This document shows, in pieces, positions 48,385-61,433 of a stretch of 64,000 nt of DNA; within the stretch, counting starts at the first letter, position 1, and every line of letters starts with the position of its first letter. The notes under the pieces are model-generated. The model saw only the letters and a program-made list of their open reading frames with translations, made no database searches and was not told where the DNA came from. The stretch spans positions 12,003 to 76,002 of the forward strand of contig CAUDNR010004201.1 in NCBI GenBank assembly GCA_958430865.1. The letters are read 5' to 3'. The translations under genes were made by a program, and so were the position numbers. Source of the DNA: Entrophospora sp. SA101 (Eukaryota; Glomeromycota; Glomeromycetes; Entrophosporales; Entrophosporaceae).

Positions 48385-50469
48385 GATTTTATGTAAACAA
48401 GCTTACAACTAAGAACGCAGTGTGAGCTTCTGCTACACAAGAACAAAAATTCATTTATTTTAAGTTGGGTTTGGATTGCATATTCTTGTCGCAAAAAAGC
48501 AAAAAAAAGACATCATTCAGGCCAAGACAATAATAGTCTATTTTATTAAATTCAAAACATATAAATAGGATGCCATCCTCTCTCTTTTTTTTTTTTTTTG
48601 AATAACTTGAATATTTTCATGAAACAAAATCTTTATTATCATCCTCAAAAAATGATGATTCATCGTTGTTTGCTACTTGTTACTATAGTAATAATACTTT
48701 TTCATAATTGATGTATCTTCATATATTACAAACTAGAATGACAACTAGTGGCAATAACCACCACCACCATTTTTATGATAAACACTTAGCCAGAAACGCA
48801 GCATCATTATCTTTTCTTCTTTTTTCTTTTCGCATACACGTTAATTATTTATGTATGGAAACTTATTGTGAATTGATTTTTTTTTTTTTTTTTTGGAAAA
48901 ACAATTTATTTTCAAAAATGACAAAACATGAATCTCCTAAAGAAGACGTGTTAATGAACAGATATACTATTTTTTATTTGTATTGATAATATATTTATTT
49001 TCAAAACACAGAGCAGACCTTGCTGGATAATTATAAGATTCTTATCAAGATGGTAAATGATTGGTATAATATTATTATAAATAATTAATTACAAGACAGC
49101 ATAATGACTGTTGCAGAAGAAACAATTCAAATAGACAATGTTTAATTATTGGAAATTGACAGGCGTTGAAGCACGCATGATACCTTGAACACACTACAGT
49201 CACCACCTTACATTTCTCACGTATACCAACCTGCGGCTCCCAAGGATACAATGATGCAATGGAATTACAGGGAGGTGGTATGGCCCTGGAATGCATCAAG
49301 ACTGCATCAATCATCAAGGACACTTTTCACTAATCTTTACAGCACCCAGATCAGAAAAGGCTGCCATGTTAGCTGAAAAGTTTCCTGCAATGATCCTACC
49401 TTTACGGTAAGGATAGTTCTGCAACCAAGTCATAATTCTGTTGATCAGTGCTTTCGTCACATCAATGACTGAAGTCAAAAATTTCGTCATGCATCATTAG
49501 TCTCGATCCAACCCCATTTGCATTTTTCAATATATAGCCCCAACACATCAAGTTCAAACAACTGAAAAATATTACAAAAAGCTCAACCTGGTTTTGAGTG
49601 AAACAATAATCGAGGACTGCAGAATAAGCACAAAAGAATGAAAGAAACGGTGTATGTACGTAATTGAATGAGATTTTTTGTCATATTGGTATAGGATGGG
49701 ATCTATCTGAAAACATGAATTAACAATATTACGAAATTTATACAGGACTATTTGAACCTCGTGTAAGAACCATTTTGATAAATGTGATTTCCCTACTTTC
49801 TTATATCTTATATTCAAGATCTTTTCTTAGTGTGAAATAATCATTTGAAATAGACAATGACCTTTCAGATTATAATTTGTCCGAGCCATAGTATCGGGAA
49901 ATCTTCCTCGCAACTCTAATGCATAGTTTCTTCCATCACATACACTCAAAAATGAGTATTTCAAAATGTGATGTGCAAAATCATAATACCAACCGAAAAT
50001 AGACATAATCTAATCAATGAAACCAACCAATCTCGAGTTTTCATACAATCATTCGCGCCTTTTTAATGTTAAAATCAAAGCACCAAGATGTTAAAATTGT
50101 CTTTAATAGGGTTGTGAGGAAGCGTGGTGGTGATGAATTTGGGTTTGTTAAAATTGTATGGATTACATGTTTATTGTAAAGTATATCCAACTTCAAAAAT
50201 GGTCATATTGTGTAAGACTAATATCCTCTAACTTTTTGCAGATAATGAAGTAGTTATATCACTTTGCGGATTGTATGTTTTTTTGAATTTTTACGATCAA
50301 ACCTGCCAACGACTGATGTTAAAGTGGTATTAATGTTACAATCTGTAATAGTATTGCTCAAATTCAAGATTTGTTTTCAAACACACATTCCATTAGTTTC
50401 TCAATTATCTTATGAAATTTTTATTATTTAATACTGCCACATTATCAGTAAAAGTAATCTGATGGAAAG
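48385..50469. other. no gene recognised
   Basis: Open frames at 48708-48986, 49075-49323, 49185-49376 and 49572-49817 show no domain. The segment 49150-49520 is less A/T-rich and may be old coding or repeat debris. Confidence 0.45.
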
Positions 50470-50660
50470 GCTAATGGAAGTTACCTGACTCAAATAATTT
50501 TTCATTATAGCCACAAAACTTTTCCAAATAGATATTTTTCAATTCCTTAAATTTTTCGTTAGCATAAATCAATTGTAGAATTTTAATTGGGTTCTCTTTT
50601 ATATAATCTTCATTATTTTCAATAAAATGTTTTATCATATATTCGAAAAGCAGCTCAATA
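50470..50660 (-). pseudogene. possible BTB-associated domain fragment
   Basis: The minus strand reads YMIKHFIENNEDYIKENPIK, ILQLIYANEKFKELKNIYLE and KFCGYNEKLFES, in the style of the helical segment following BTB domains in expanded fungal families. No start, no downstream continuation. Low certainty. Confidence 0.3.
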
Positions 50661-50744
50661 CCAAATCAATAACAGTTCTAATACCTCGGCTCCAGAATAA
50701 TTTTCAATTCAATTTTACATGTATACAAAGTCTTTCAAAATAAA

Positions 50745-50905
50745 TCCAATCAATTCTCTCAAAAATATCCAGAAAATATTTGTCAATGCCAACAACATCA
50801 GTGTCTGTTGAAAGACTTTTCAGTAATGATAGATCTCAAGAGTGCATGTTTAACAACTAAACTTGTTAACGAGCTTTTGCTTTTAAATAGAAACAAACCT
50901 TATTG
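50745..50905 (+). pseudogene. hAT dimerisation-domain remnant
   Basis: The plus strand reads RKYLSMPTTSVSVERLFSND RS and, in another frame, LTTKLVNELLLLNRNKPY. The A-T-S-V-x-x-E-R-x-F-S pattern is diagnostic of hAT dimerisation domains. Frameshifted and isolated. Confidence 0.65.
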
Positions 50906-51961
50906 ATTTTGACCAAATGAAAATGAAATTAAAATGATCTAGTTAAAAAATTTCACGTGATTAAATTAACGGTTAATATTAGCACGGTTCCAACCTGGAA
51001 TGTTTTCAAATGTCATGTGGATCAAAAAAATATGAAGATATTTATTTATAAGTAGCTTTTAAGTTAAAATTGCAGTTGTTTGTCCTTTTTTTTTATTTAT
51101 TTTTAAACTTAAAAAATGTATCTAGCCAATATATGGCAGCGTATAAAGTTTTCTTGTAATTTACATTTTGCAATCACGAAAACTTAATTCTGAAACATCA
51201 CTTTCAATTGGTATGTTATGTATACTATATTTAATAAATGATTGTTAGATTGAATTGTCAAACAATATAGATATATTAATTTATCGGATTCTTGACTAAA
51301 ACCAAGTTATTTATCAGGCAAAAATTTAAAAAAATCATGGATTCTGATTGGAATATGGAAGTGAACTGGTAATGAATGGTAATTGTAATTCTTTACGTCA
51401 GTTTACATCTTATTTACTATTACTATAATTAATTATGTCAAAAACTAACCAATCAATTATAGATATACATTGTCGAAATAGTCAGCTAACCACTTATGTA
51501 ATCTACAAAAATAAATTACATGATATCCGGTTATTTATGCTTGATTTTAATGGTCATCTAGGTGAGAAGATACAATAGAGCTTTTTCACCTGGGTCGATT
51601 GATTTAAATCTTGATATGTGGAACAGCAAAAAATTATTGACAATTGTGATGTTCTGAAAATAAAATGCAGGAAGCGAATTATCTGCTATTTTGCTGAACC
51701 AAAGCACTATAAACTGTATCAGCCACTTTCCATCAATTGGTTTCTACAGATTATAAGCGGCAGAGACATCCATATCTTTAATAAAAACAAATTCAGATGC
51801 ATCATTTGTCATACAATATTGCCAATGGCATCAGAATTATCGGGTAATTTACTATAGCCATATAATATTTTTTTTAGACAACAACACTTTTCAGAAATGT
51901 TGAAAATTAATTCTTTGTGTAAAAGATGCTTTATCACCACAGGATAATTAATAATTTATTC
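50906..51961. other. no gene recognised
   Basis: The open frame at 51618-51857 (79 codons) ends FRCIICHTILPMASELSGNL with one C-x-x-C pair, perhaps a zinc-finger remnant. Otherwise nothing. Confidence 0.4.
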
Positions 51962-52336
51962 CTCTATTGTCAAAAAGTCTCTTTTTTGAAAATCTAAAGA
52001 TACATAATTGCCACCAAAAAAAAACAGAATATTTTCTTTAATATCAAAGAAAAAATTCAACATTTCTTTTTTGAGAATATAAAGATACTTGATTGTTACT
52101 AATTCATTTCTTTTTGATTGTCAAAAAAAAGTCAACATGTCTCTTTGAAAATGTAAAGATATTTGGTCGCTACTAAAAAAAAAAAGAAAAAAGCCAACAT
52201 GTCTTTTTTGAAAATGCAAAGATACTTAGTCACCACTAAAAAAAAACAGAATTGATTTCTTCATCGAAAAAAAAGCCAACATGTCTTTTTTGAAAATGTA
52301 AAGATACCTAGTCACCACTAAAAAAAAAAAACAAGA
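51962..52336. repeat. degenerate minisatellite, ~5 units of 60-95 bp
   Basis: Each unit contains caacatgtctyttttgaaa, then atgtaaagatacttagtcaccacta, then an A-rich spacer of variable length. The last two units are nearly identical and the first two diverged, as expected for an array growing at one end. Confidence 0.9.
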
Positions 52337-55013
52337 TAATAATCTGAAGATAAAAAAACGGTACAATACTAATTTTTAATATTATTCGAACATATTAAAC
52401 AATTTCCTTAAATGTAAAATAAACAAATTTTTTTGAACACGTATATATGCATATAAATATAATAATAATTGACGATTTGTACATGACGAAATTCATATTT
52501 ATCGCTAAGGATCTTTTGACGAAATTGACAAAATTGATTTAGCCAATCAAATCAGATATATAATTGCGATACTTGCCGATCACTAAATAAATTTTAGTGA
52601 CGTGACGGACGATTGATTCCTATATATATATTGATTGTTTTTATATAGTGCAAACATTTCAGCCAATACATTAACATCATGCATCAATTTTAGACAAGGA
52701 TAGTGATGGGAAAATTGCTGGTAATATGTAATTACCATATCAGACGATTTGTTTTTTGGACCCTTCTTTTATTTTAAACAATTTTCAACTTAATGAGCTT
52801 ACATGTATATCTTAATGTGTGTGTAACTGGTCAGTAGAGTGATAATTAACCCTAAAAATTTTATTTGCTCCGCCAAAAAAAAAACTATTTTTACTATTCA
52901 ATAGCCCGTCAAACCAATGGCACTACCTCAAAACCAATGGATTATTGCTATATAAGGTATTCATAACGTTAGATCATATCATACTGAGTTTTGAGGTCCA
53001 AACAAAATTGACGCATATGCTCAAAGTACATTTTTTGAGAACCCAGGGTTTTAATAATTCATTGATTGTATATGTTGGGTATTTACCATGTTGATTATTC
53101 TCAATTCTTTTTTATCATTATGATAAGGCAAAGGGTTCCGAATCTAAATAATTTTTGGTGACATCATTATACTGATATTCCACAAACAAAATAATTCCCC
53201 GCCCTGCAAAGTATTTCATCAACTCGAATAAGACATTATATAACTAGTGTAAAAAATTTAATTTTAAACTAAAAATTATATAATGTATACAATGGTAGGT
53301 ATATTCCTAAATTGTGGTGTGGTCACTCACCCAAAAATTCAGGAACTTGCTAAACACATAAATACAAATAGAGCTCATTCATGTTTCCACATGAAAATAT
53401 CCTATACCAAGGCCTCAGAATTCCGAACCGGAGCAAATTACTAATCTGCCAGAAACTCCGTTATTAGATGATGATATGCGACAGCTCAATATTATATCCC
53501 TTCTGGAGAGTTAATCTTGAGTAATATAACGATTTGGACCAGATATTACAGAAATTTCTAATTAAAAGAAAATTGGCAGACAAAAAAAATTTTACACGTG
53601 CATAACCAAGCATATTCATTTATTATTCCAATAGATGTGGATAAATATGCAGAAGCTCCATATGTCCCGATTCTCATTGCCTTTGCGCATGAACAAATTT
53701 TCTAAGTTATATCTATGTCAAACTGATAGTACAGAATTTCAGGTAAAATTCCGTACAAATTCCGTACAGCTTTCCATACATTTTCCGTGCCAAACTTTTT
53801 ATAGGGGTGTTAATGATTGAATCGATCACATAAGTAGTATTCAATTTAAATAGCATTGTTTTTAAGGAAAATAATATTATTTAAATGTATAAAGTTTAAT
53901 TATTTTTAATGTTGCAAATTTTTTTGATGACAATCTCAAAATCAATCATGTTTATATACTTTAAAGTTTCTTTATTTCTTTTTTTGATAAATAATAAATT
54001 TATCTTATTTGCTTTAGTAGATTCAAATAGATTTTATTAAATCAAAAATGGTACACTACAGCAAAGTTTCAGAGAACCCAAGTGTATCAATTACACGAAA
54101 ACACACTATTAAGTTAACTTATTACAAAGTCACTTTTAAAGTACAGCAAATTCTTGTTCCTTATATACATGTTTAATTAATTAATATCCCAGTCTGGGCG
54201 AATTATCCCATTTGGGATTATGGCCATTAATTCCTTCCAAATAAATAATACGAAATGTCAAAATAATTTAATAAATATACGGAATGTAACATGAATGCAG
54301 GTATTTTAATATATATAATAATAATAAAAATAGATTACTCCGGGATTATAGTGTTTTCAATTAGCGAATTAACATCAAATTCAAATCCCGTTAATATTAA
54401 TTTTTAACGCACGCATATAATAAATGGATACATGTTATTTCATGATATTCTCATTTCTTTTCCCTTTTTAAATACTTGCCAATCATAATCGCTCTTAATT
54501 CCACCCAATTAAATTCATTCAAAAATGAAGATGATATATTTGTAAAACTGAAGCTAATAATATTAATATATACACATACAAGGAAGGTTCGTAGTTTTTT
54601 ATGCAAACAATTTCCTTATTTGTATTTCTTAGGTCAATATTGATGAGATTTTTTGTAATAAACTGAACATAGACATGACTTATTACTATAAAAACTGAAC
54701 ACAGATTTTTCATCTATTCTTAATTTAACGTTAAAAAAATTTTATTTAATAAAATTCGATAATGTTTTAGTTGGAGGAGTGAATTTTTATTCCTATGAAT
54801 TTCAAGAAAACAATTATATTAATACCAGCTGTTTCATAAAAAAAAATATTTTCGATGGTGGTGACGATTATTAATGTAACTCGTTTCTCTAGTATTAAAC
54901 AACAACGTAGTACTCGTGGTATTTGACTTTAACTTTTTAGCATGTACTTTGATAATAAATTCTACAATTAATTATGGGGTTATGGTTACTATCCTCTTCA
55001 TAGTGGTCTGATT
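52337..55013. other. long non-coding stretch
   Basis: Nothing coding recognised in 2.7 kb. A small direct repeat attccgtacaaattccgtac lies near 53744. The open frames at 53635-53820 and 54519-54713 show no domain. Confidence 0.5.
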
Positions 55014-55170
55014 CATTTCGTCGACAATCATTTCGTCAACAATCACTTCGTCGACAATCACTTCATCGACAATTATTTCGTCGAAAGTTCGTTTTGTTGA
55101 AAGTTCGTTTTGCCGAAAGTTTGTTTCGTCGAAAGTTCATTTCGTCGACAGTTCATTTCTACAACAATTC
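55014..55170. repeat. 15-bp tandem repeat array
   Basis: About ten imperfect units of ttcgtcgacaatcac / ttcgtcgaaagttcg. Because 15 is a multiple of three, several frames stay open, but no start or context suggests a protein. Confidence 0.92.
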
Positions 55171-55686
55171 ATATTAATTTTCATGTATTACCAATTATGT
55201 TTGGGAGAGCGTGAATTAATTGATGATAACAATTGTTTATTATGTTTATGTGGAATAGGTTTACTAACATATTAGTTTAATTAGTGGATAATTTTGGTTT
55301 TAAATGTTTATTTCTTTTATTTAGTCGTAACTAATTAAAGATTTAGAGCTATGTTTTAACACAAAATTTTAATCCATGCAATCATTGATTGACCAATCAA
55401 AATCGTGAATTTGATAACGTAAAAATAAATGAATTATTTATATTAATATAAGAGTTAATAAAAATATTCAACAAATGGTTCAAATTTAAGAAGTTGGAAG
55501 AAAACATGCGACAAACCTTCAAAATAGTCTAATAAATTAAATTATACTACTCTGAAGATGTATTTAAAGGGTTGGTTTTCGACTTGGTTGAAAATCAACT
55601 CTCTTTCTAACTCTTCTCTTGACCATATCTCTGGACATAATCTTATATAGTGACAAGTCACTTAGTTCCACAACCTTTTATTGGTC

Positions 55687-56166
55687 ATTCGTTTTGCAAA
55701 CTTCATAGATCTTGATTTTGACACTTGCTTTGATCAAACCCACCTATATAATTATTTGAATAATTGATAATAATAAAACGTTGATAAATATATTTTACAA
55801 ACAACTTTGTAGATCTCGGCTTCTTTAATACTTACTTTGATCAAACCCGCCTACATAATTGTTGAATAATTGATAAACATTCGTTTGGCAAACTTTATAG
55901 ATCTTGATTTTGACACTTGCTTCGATCAAACCCGCCTATATAATTATTTGAATAATAAAACGTTGATAAATATATTTTACAAACAACTTCATAGATCTCG
56001 ACTACTTTAATACTTACTTCGATCAAACCCACCTATATATTGTTGAATAATTGATAAACATTCGTTTTGCAAACTTTATAGATCTTGACTTTGACACTTG
56101 CTTCGATCAAACCCGCCTATATAATTATTTGAATAATAAAACGTTGATAAATATATTTTACAAACA
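55687..56166. repeat. ~180-190-bp tandem repeat array ending in an assembly gap
   Basis: Units begin attcgtttKgcaaac at 55687, 55879 and 56060 (periods 192 and 181). Each unit consists of two related halves, each with a gatcttgactttgacacttg or gatctcgactactttaatac block and gatcaaacccgcctatat. The third unit is cut by the N run. Confidence 0.95.
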
Positions 56167-56176
56167 NNNNNNNNNN
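56167..56176. other. assembly gap (10 N)
   Basis: Ten undetermined bases directly after the tandem array. The true distance between flanks is unknown and the array may be longer than shown. Confidence 0.99.
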
Positions 56177-56557
56177 AACTAGTTTCGACTTATGGCGAAA
56201 CCTTTTGACTTTCGCATAGTTGCGAAACTCTCTAATTTTGGAAACCAACACTAGTCTCCATCCAATAAAAGACATCAGAAAACAAAATTAAAAGTGCACA
56301 TTTATAATTTCTTCGATCAAACCGAAGAAAAAAATCACTCCAGAACGCATACAAGATTCCTCATAAGCCAGCCAGTTAAGTAAAAAATTATAGATTTTCT
56401 TTACCTTTTCGTTATGAATCTCTTGATTATTTCTGACAAATAAAGATTAAAAAAGTTTACATATAAATTTTTATAAATTAAAATATTAAAGAAAATTTAT
56501 TTTAATTATCATTTACTTCATGTAAAGCAGTATCTAAATGGTTTTTTATTTGTCTCT

Positions 56558-56776
56558 TCATTTTTTTAATATTTTTTTTTCACATTGACCTTGTAAAATT
56601 ATTTCTGAGAAAAATGAAGCGTAGTCACCTAGAACAGAATCGGTATCTTCACTATTTTCATGACTTTTACTACGATCTCTACCAACTGCTATAACTTCAT
56701 GACTTTCGCGACTTCCATGAATTCCATGACCTCCGCGACCTCCGCGATTTCCACGATTTCCTTGATTTTGTTTCAT
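56558..56776 (-). CDS. small RGG/Gly-Arg-rich open frame, 72 codons
   Basis: MKQNQGNRGNRGGRGGHGIH GSRESHEV..., then a Ser/Asp-rich middle and FFSEIILQGQCEKKILKK. The RG/GG-rich N-terminus resembles RNA-binding tails, but the frame is short, no splice continuation is evident, and the Gly/Arg part is a tandem cgcgatttccacgatttcc-type repeat. Coding status is uncertain. Confidence 0.3.
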   Translation of the reverse strand: MKQNQGNRGNRGGRGGHGIHGSRESHEVIAVGRDRSKSHENSEDTDSVLGDYASFFSEIILQGQCEKKILKK

Positions 56777-58310
56777 TATACAGTAAATTATATATTAAAT
56801 GAGAATTTTAGTTTGAAATGAATAGAAAAAAAGTGTTAAAAAGGTTTTAAATAAGTTCAAAATTTTTTAAAAGTATATTAAACTTTAAACTTACTACTAT
56901 GATTTGCGTTGTAAAACTAATTCGTTTAACAACGTGATGTTAATCAATATTTAAAGTTGTACAACTCAAATTAAAAGTAGTATTACAATAGAGTATAACC
57001 GATAAACGCGATGTAAATTTAATTAAGATTGTTAATAATTTCATTCATAAAACTGGCACTTCATGACCAAATTGTACAATGTTTTTTCCATGACGTGGCC
57101 AAGAACATCCGCATGTAACACGTTAAATGAGATCAACTTTCCTGTCCTTTTTTCCGTGTAGACAAAGCCATGTGTGCATCACGTTTGAAGAAATGCTCCC
57201 AATTTTTTTTTATGAACTAAAATCTATTTAATCAATTTTAATGCTAATTAAATGCAAATATTAAAGTTATCTATAAAATCCCAAATGATCTAATTATTTG
57301 TTTGCTTGTCCTGTTTTGTTTATGTCGCTCATAATTAAATACTATATCATCGAAATACTCATTTCACGTTAGAAAATATATATATAATAAATTTCAGCAT
57401 TAAATTATTAATTTACCTTTAAATTTAGTTGCCCAATGTATATAATTAATATTAACGAACTAAAAAACTCCTCCAATTGTTAATGATTTCATTCATAAAA
57501 TAGTAAATGGAAACAAATTTTGTTTGTAAAAAAAAAAATCTTAATACTTTTTTTATTCGTATTAGATCCTCCTCACATAGGATTGGAAAAACACGGTAAA
57601 CGTTGCTTATTGGTTAAAAACAATACAATTTTGTCACACACAATTTTGAAATACCACATTTTTATTATTTGTAAATGTCCAATTTCAGCCCGTATGATAA
57701 CACTCTCATTAATTATGTTTATGGCATGCCATGCTGGACAAAAGTTGTAACATTTTGTTGTAAGGAAATAATTGCAACATTTTGTTGTAAATAATTACAA
57801 AACATTTAAAATTGTAACAAAAACAAAATGTAGTACATTCACTATATTAATATGTTACTGATCCTGCCCCGTGATGTCCAGATTACTTGTATAAGAAAGG
57901 CTAACTAAATCGAGTAATGTAACGTTAATTTTTTGATTGGATTGATAAAAACAATCATAATTTCATTATTTATCGGCTGTGTTTCTATTTACATATCTTT
58001 ATTGTAATTATTGTAAACAAGTAAATTAACTTGTTAAAAAAAATTTAATCGTAAAGGATGTAGTAAATGACTTCGAAAAGGAAGCGAGTGTAACCGCGAC
58101 AATAACATCAACAAATAAATATCTTTTTTTACGCCATAATAATTTCATTCGAATTATCATCCAATAGAATTCTAATTTTCTTTTTTTTTAAAGTTATTTG
58201 TATTATATTATTTAAGAAATCTTTAGTTCTTTCTTCAATTTTGTTTTTTTAAAATTTAGATAGCAACGAGACCATTTTAAAATCCATAATAACAGTAATA
58301 ATAATTAAAG
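56777..58310. other. loop side upstream of the right bestrophin copy
   Basis: Different sequence from the upstream region of the left copy. An open frame at 57520-57750 has no recognised domain. The last few hundred bases are the likely promoter of the right bestrophin copy. Confidence 0.5.
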
Positions 58311-60186
58311 ATGTCTGGTAATTCTCAAATAAAAAATCCTTATGAAGAAAATCAATCACTTTCAAAAAAAATATCTAAACATCGAGGATGGGGACGTCCT
58401 GATATCTTTCATATGAGAGGATCTGTAAGTGATGTATTCCATCATCATTATTATTAATTGATAATTAATTAATTGTTTATTTATTTATTAATGCTATAGG
58501 TTATTGTTGCAATTATACCAATTGTTTTCTTTTCAACAGCTATTTCTACTATCGTAACTGTTTTGTATATTATTTTTGATAAAAAAAATATCACGTTACC
58601 CAGTAGCATAAGTACGAGAATTATTATTATCATATACTAATACCAATTTAATACTATTACTATTACTATTTATTGTTTGATTTTTCGAATTTACTAAATA
58701 AGGATAAAATCTAATCGTTTTTTAGTTGGGTCTGTTGCTGTTGTTGTTGGTCTCTTATTAGCTTTTCGTACAAATAATGCTTATGATAGGTATTATGAAG
58801 GAAGAAAACTTTTTAGTAATTTATGGTATTTCTTAATTTACTTTTTTTTTTAAATTAATTTATTTTATAATAATGATGATGATGATGATGATGATGAATC
58901 TTTGAATTTTAATTAGTACTCAAATTCGTAATGTTTCTCGTCTTACTTGGATCGGTATTAGAGAATTCAAAAATCCTCAAGATCATAATGAAAAGGTTGC
59001 TATTATCAAGATGTTATTAGCATTTGCTGTGGCAGTCAAGCATCATTTGAGATTGGAATTTGGTACAGAATGGTTTGATTTAGAAGATCTCCTTCCTGAT
59101 GGATTTCAATTGGCAGCATTTGATGGAAATGCGGGACAAGAGAATACAGATTTGGGGGGTGGAGGTAGCGAAGATCATAGAGATGATCCAAATCATCCTG
59201 ATAATCGTGACTTGCCACCAAGTGAAGCACCAACAATTGTTGTCCATAATGATAATCATCATCATCAAGGTTTACCACATACAAAAGCAGCAATTCGTTC
59301 ATTGGCAGGTTCATGGAGTCAAACTTCCATTTATTTCAACAATGGTAAACTTAAAGATAATTGTAACTTGGATGCAAGCATGAGTTTACCTTTGGAAATA
59401 GTTTTTCATTTGGGTGCATATTATGATAGACAAGTTCTTGATAATAAAGATCCAAACAATCCAAAAATTACTGGAGCCGCATTTGGCGCTATATCTGGTT
59501 CTTTAAATACTTTAATTGATATTTTAGGTAGCTTAGAAAGAATTGGCAATACTCCAATCCCATTTGCTTATAGAATTCACTTGTAAGCATTATAATAATA
59601 ATAGAGAATTATTTATTATTTATCATTAAAATATTAAAAAGTTTTTTTTTCTTGCTCCTCTTATTTTATTAGGAAACAAGCTGTAACCATTTATGTTTGG
59701 GTCCTTCCATTCACGCTTGTTTCAACACTTTATTGGCTTACAATTCCAGTTGTTATGATGATTGCCTTTATTCTCTTTGGCGTTGAAGCTATTGGTAAGT
59801 TGGGATTTGTTATCTTGCTTTTCTTTCTTTATAAAGAATATAATTTAAATATTAAATATTATTATTTAAATAAATTTACATTAGGATCTGAAATTGAAAA
59901 TCCATTTGGTAAGTTTTATTTTATTTATTCATTTATTTTTGAAATAAAACAAAAAAATTAATAAATTAAATTCTTTTTAATAACAGGTTATGATAGAAAT
60001 GATTTACCATTAGATGAATATTGCAAGGTTAGTTTATTTCAGGGATTTCATTACTTCTAGCAAAATATATATCTTCAAAAATGATAATATTATTAATAAC
60101 AATTAATATAGGATTTGGAAGCAGAAATTAAATATTTGCAAAAGTTCCTTCCATCAAATTCAACAAAAATCAAAAAAACTATTTAA
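58311..60186 (+). CDS. bestrophin/UPF0187-type anion channel (right copy)
   Basis: Inverted paralog of 25469-27351. It starts MSGNSQIKNPYEENQSLSKK, four or more residues different from the left copy in the first 30 codons, then matches closely: GWGRPDIFHMRG, GLLLAFRTNNAYDRYYEGRK, QIRNVSRLTWIGIREF, LEDLLPDGFQLAAF, and the tail FLPSNSTKIKKTI (stop TAA at 60184-60186). Other differences include TSIYFNN versus NSIYFNN, YDRQ versus YDKQ and MMIAF versus MTIAF, plus intron indels. Exon boundaries are conserved and all frames are open, so both paralogs look functional. Upstream sequence shares only aattaaag before the ATG with the other copy. Confidence 0.88.
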
Positions 60187-60298
60187 CAGTTTATTCATTT
60201 ATGATATTTATATTTGATGTGACTTTTAAAAATATGTGAATTAAATTAAAATAAATATATTCTATATATTTATATATATGATGATGACAATTCTAATT

Positions 60299-61433
60299 TT
60301 AAATTGAAGCTTGTTGCATTTCAACATCTTGTTTCGTGTCGCCACTACCATATTTTTTTCCAAGAAAATCTCTAAATCTATGAATCCAACATATTATTAC
60401 ATATACAATAATGAAAAATACCAAGAGTCCGATATACCATACGGCAGCTATTGGTCCAATATTAAAATTAAGAAAAGGATAAACCCAAAATTTTTTACTA
60501 AAATAATTAAATCAAAAAAAAAAAATATATAAATAAATTTGAGAGTTTTTTTCATGGAATTTAATTTGTGATTTCACATATTACGTGAAATACTTACACT
60601 GCATAAATTAGCCATGCTTCAAACGTATACAATAACAGTACAAATACTGTTATAAAACCAAATCGCCATATAATTATTTGTTTATTTAAAAACAATTCGA
60701 CCATCATAAAAAAGAAGTTTCCACCATGGACTAAGTGGGGAAAAAAAAACAAACTTTAGATTGGAACTAGCCAAAAATCAAGAAAAAAGAACAGGATCTA
60801 CTCTATCTTTTGAAATTCATCATGAATTAGCATGGCATACTTGCCTGATGTCATCAGCCACCAATCCACTGGTGGAGGATTTTTTCGCAATAATTCACGT
60901 GAAAGAAATAACCAATACACAATCACTACTATACCACTATCATTATTATCATCATTATTACAATTGTTTGAAATATTTAGGAAACATTTTACTTTTATAA
61001 AAAAACTTACTGGAAGTGTACAATAGTATGATAAAGTATCCAGAAAATCCAATTAACGAATTTGGGAAGTTGATCAAACGAAATTGTTGTTCGCGTTTTT
61101 ACATACCTTGCAGAATGATAAAATGCCATCTTTATATATTACAATTATATATATATATTAAATTTTTTCTCCATGATTGAATTCTTTTCAAAAACAATAG
61201 ATAAAAAATCTTACAGTGAAATAAATTGTTAACCCCAAAAAAGACCAATGTGTAAAATACCAAAAAAAATAGAGCAAGTTATCTCCACTTTGAATTAAAC
61301 GTCCAATTAATATTATCCATGAATAAATTGTTGCAAATCCTCTAAATACAAGCAAGGATCTTGGTTTGATAAACCACGAAGTTACGGAAAGTTCAGGTTG
61401 AAATTGTTGAAATTGAAATTTCGTTAATTTCAT
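60299..61433 (-). CDS. multipass membrane protein, FAR-17a/AIG1 or Rolling-stone-like (right copy)
   Basis: Exact mirror of 24222-25356: same start peptide MKLTKFQFQQFQPEL, same exon boundaries and same tail VEMQQASI. All compared stretches, including intron homopolymers, are the same as in the left copy. It has about six membrane helices and lies tail-to-tail with the right bestrophin copy. Function as for the left copy (inference). If the arm is an assembly artefact, this is not a separate gene. Confidence 0.7.

Noticed and set aside
55014..55170. Open frames through the 15-bp array as a repeat protein
   Set aside because: Open only because the unit is a multiple of three; no start, domain or flanking exon.
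57520..57750. 76-codon frame near the right arm
   Set aside because: No domain or splice partners recognised.
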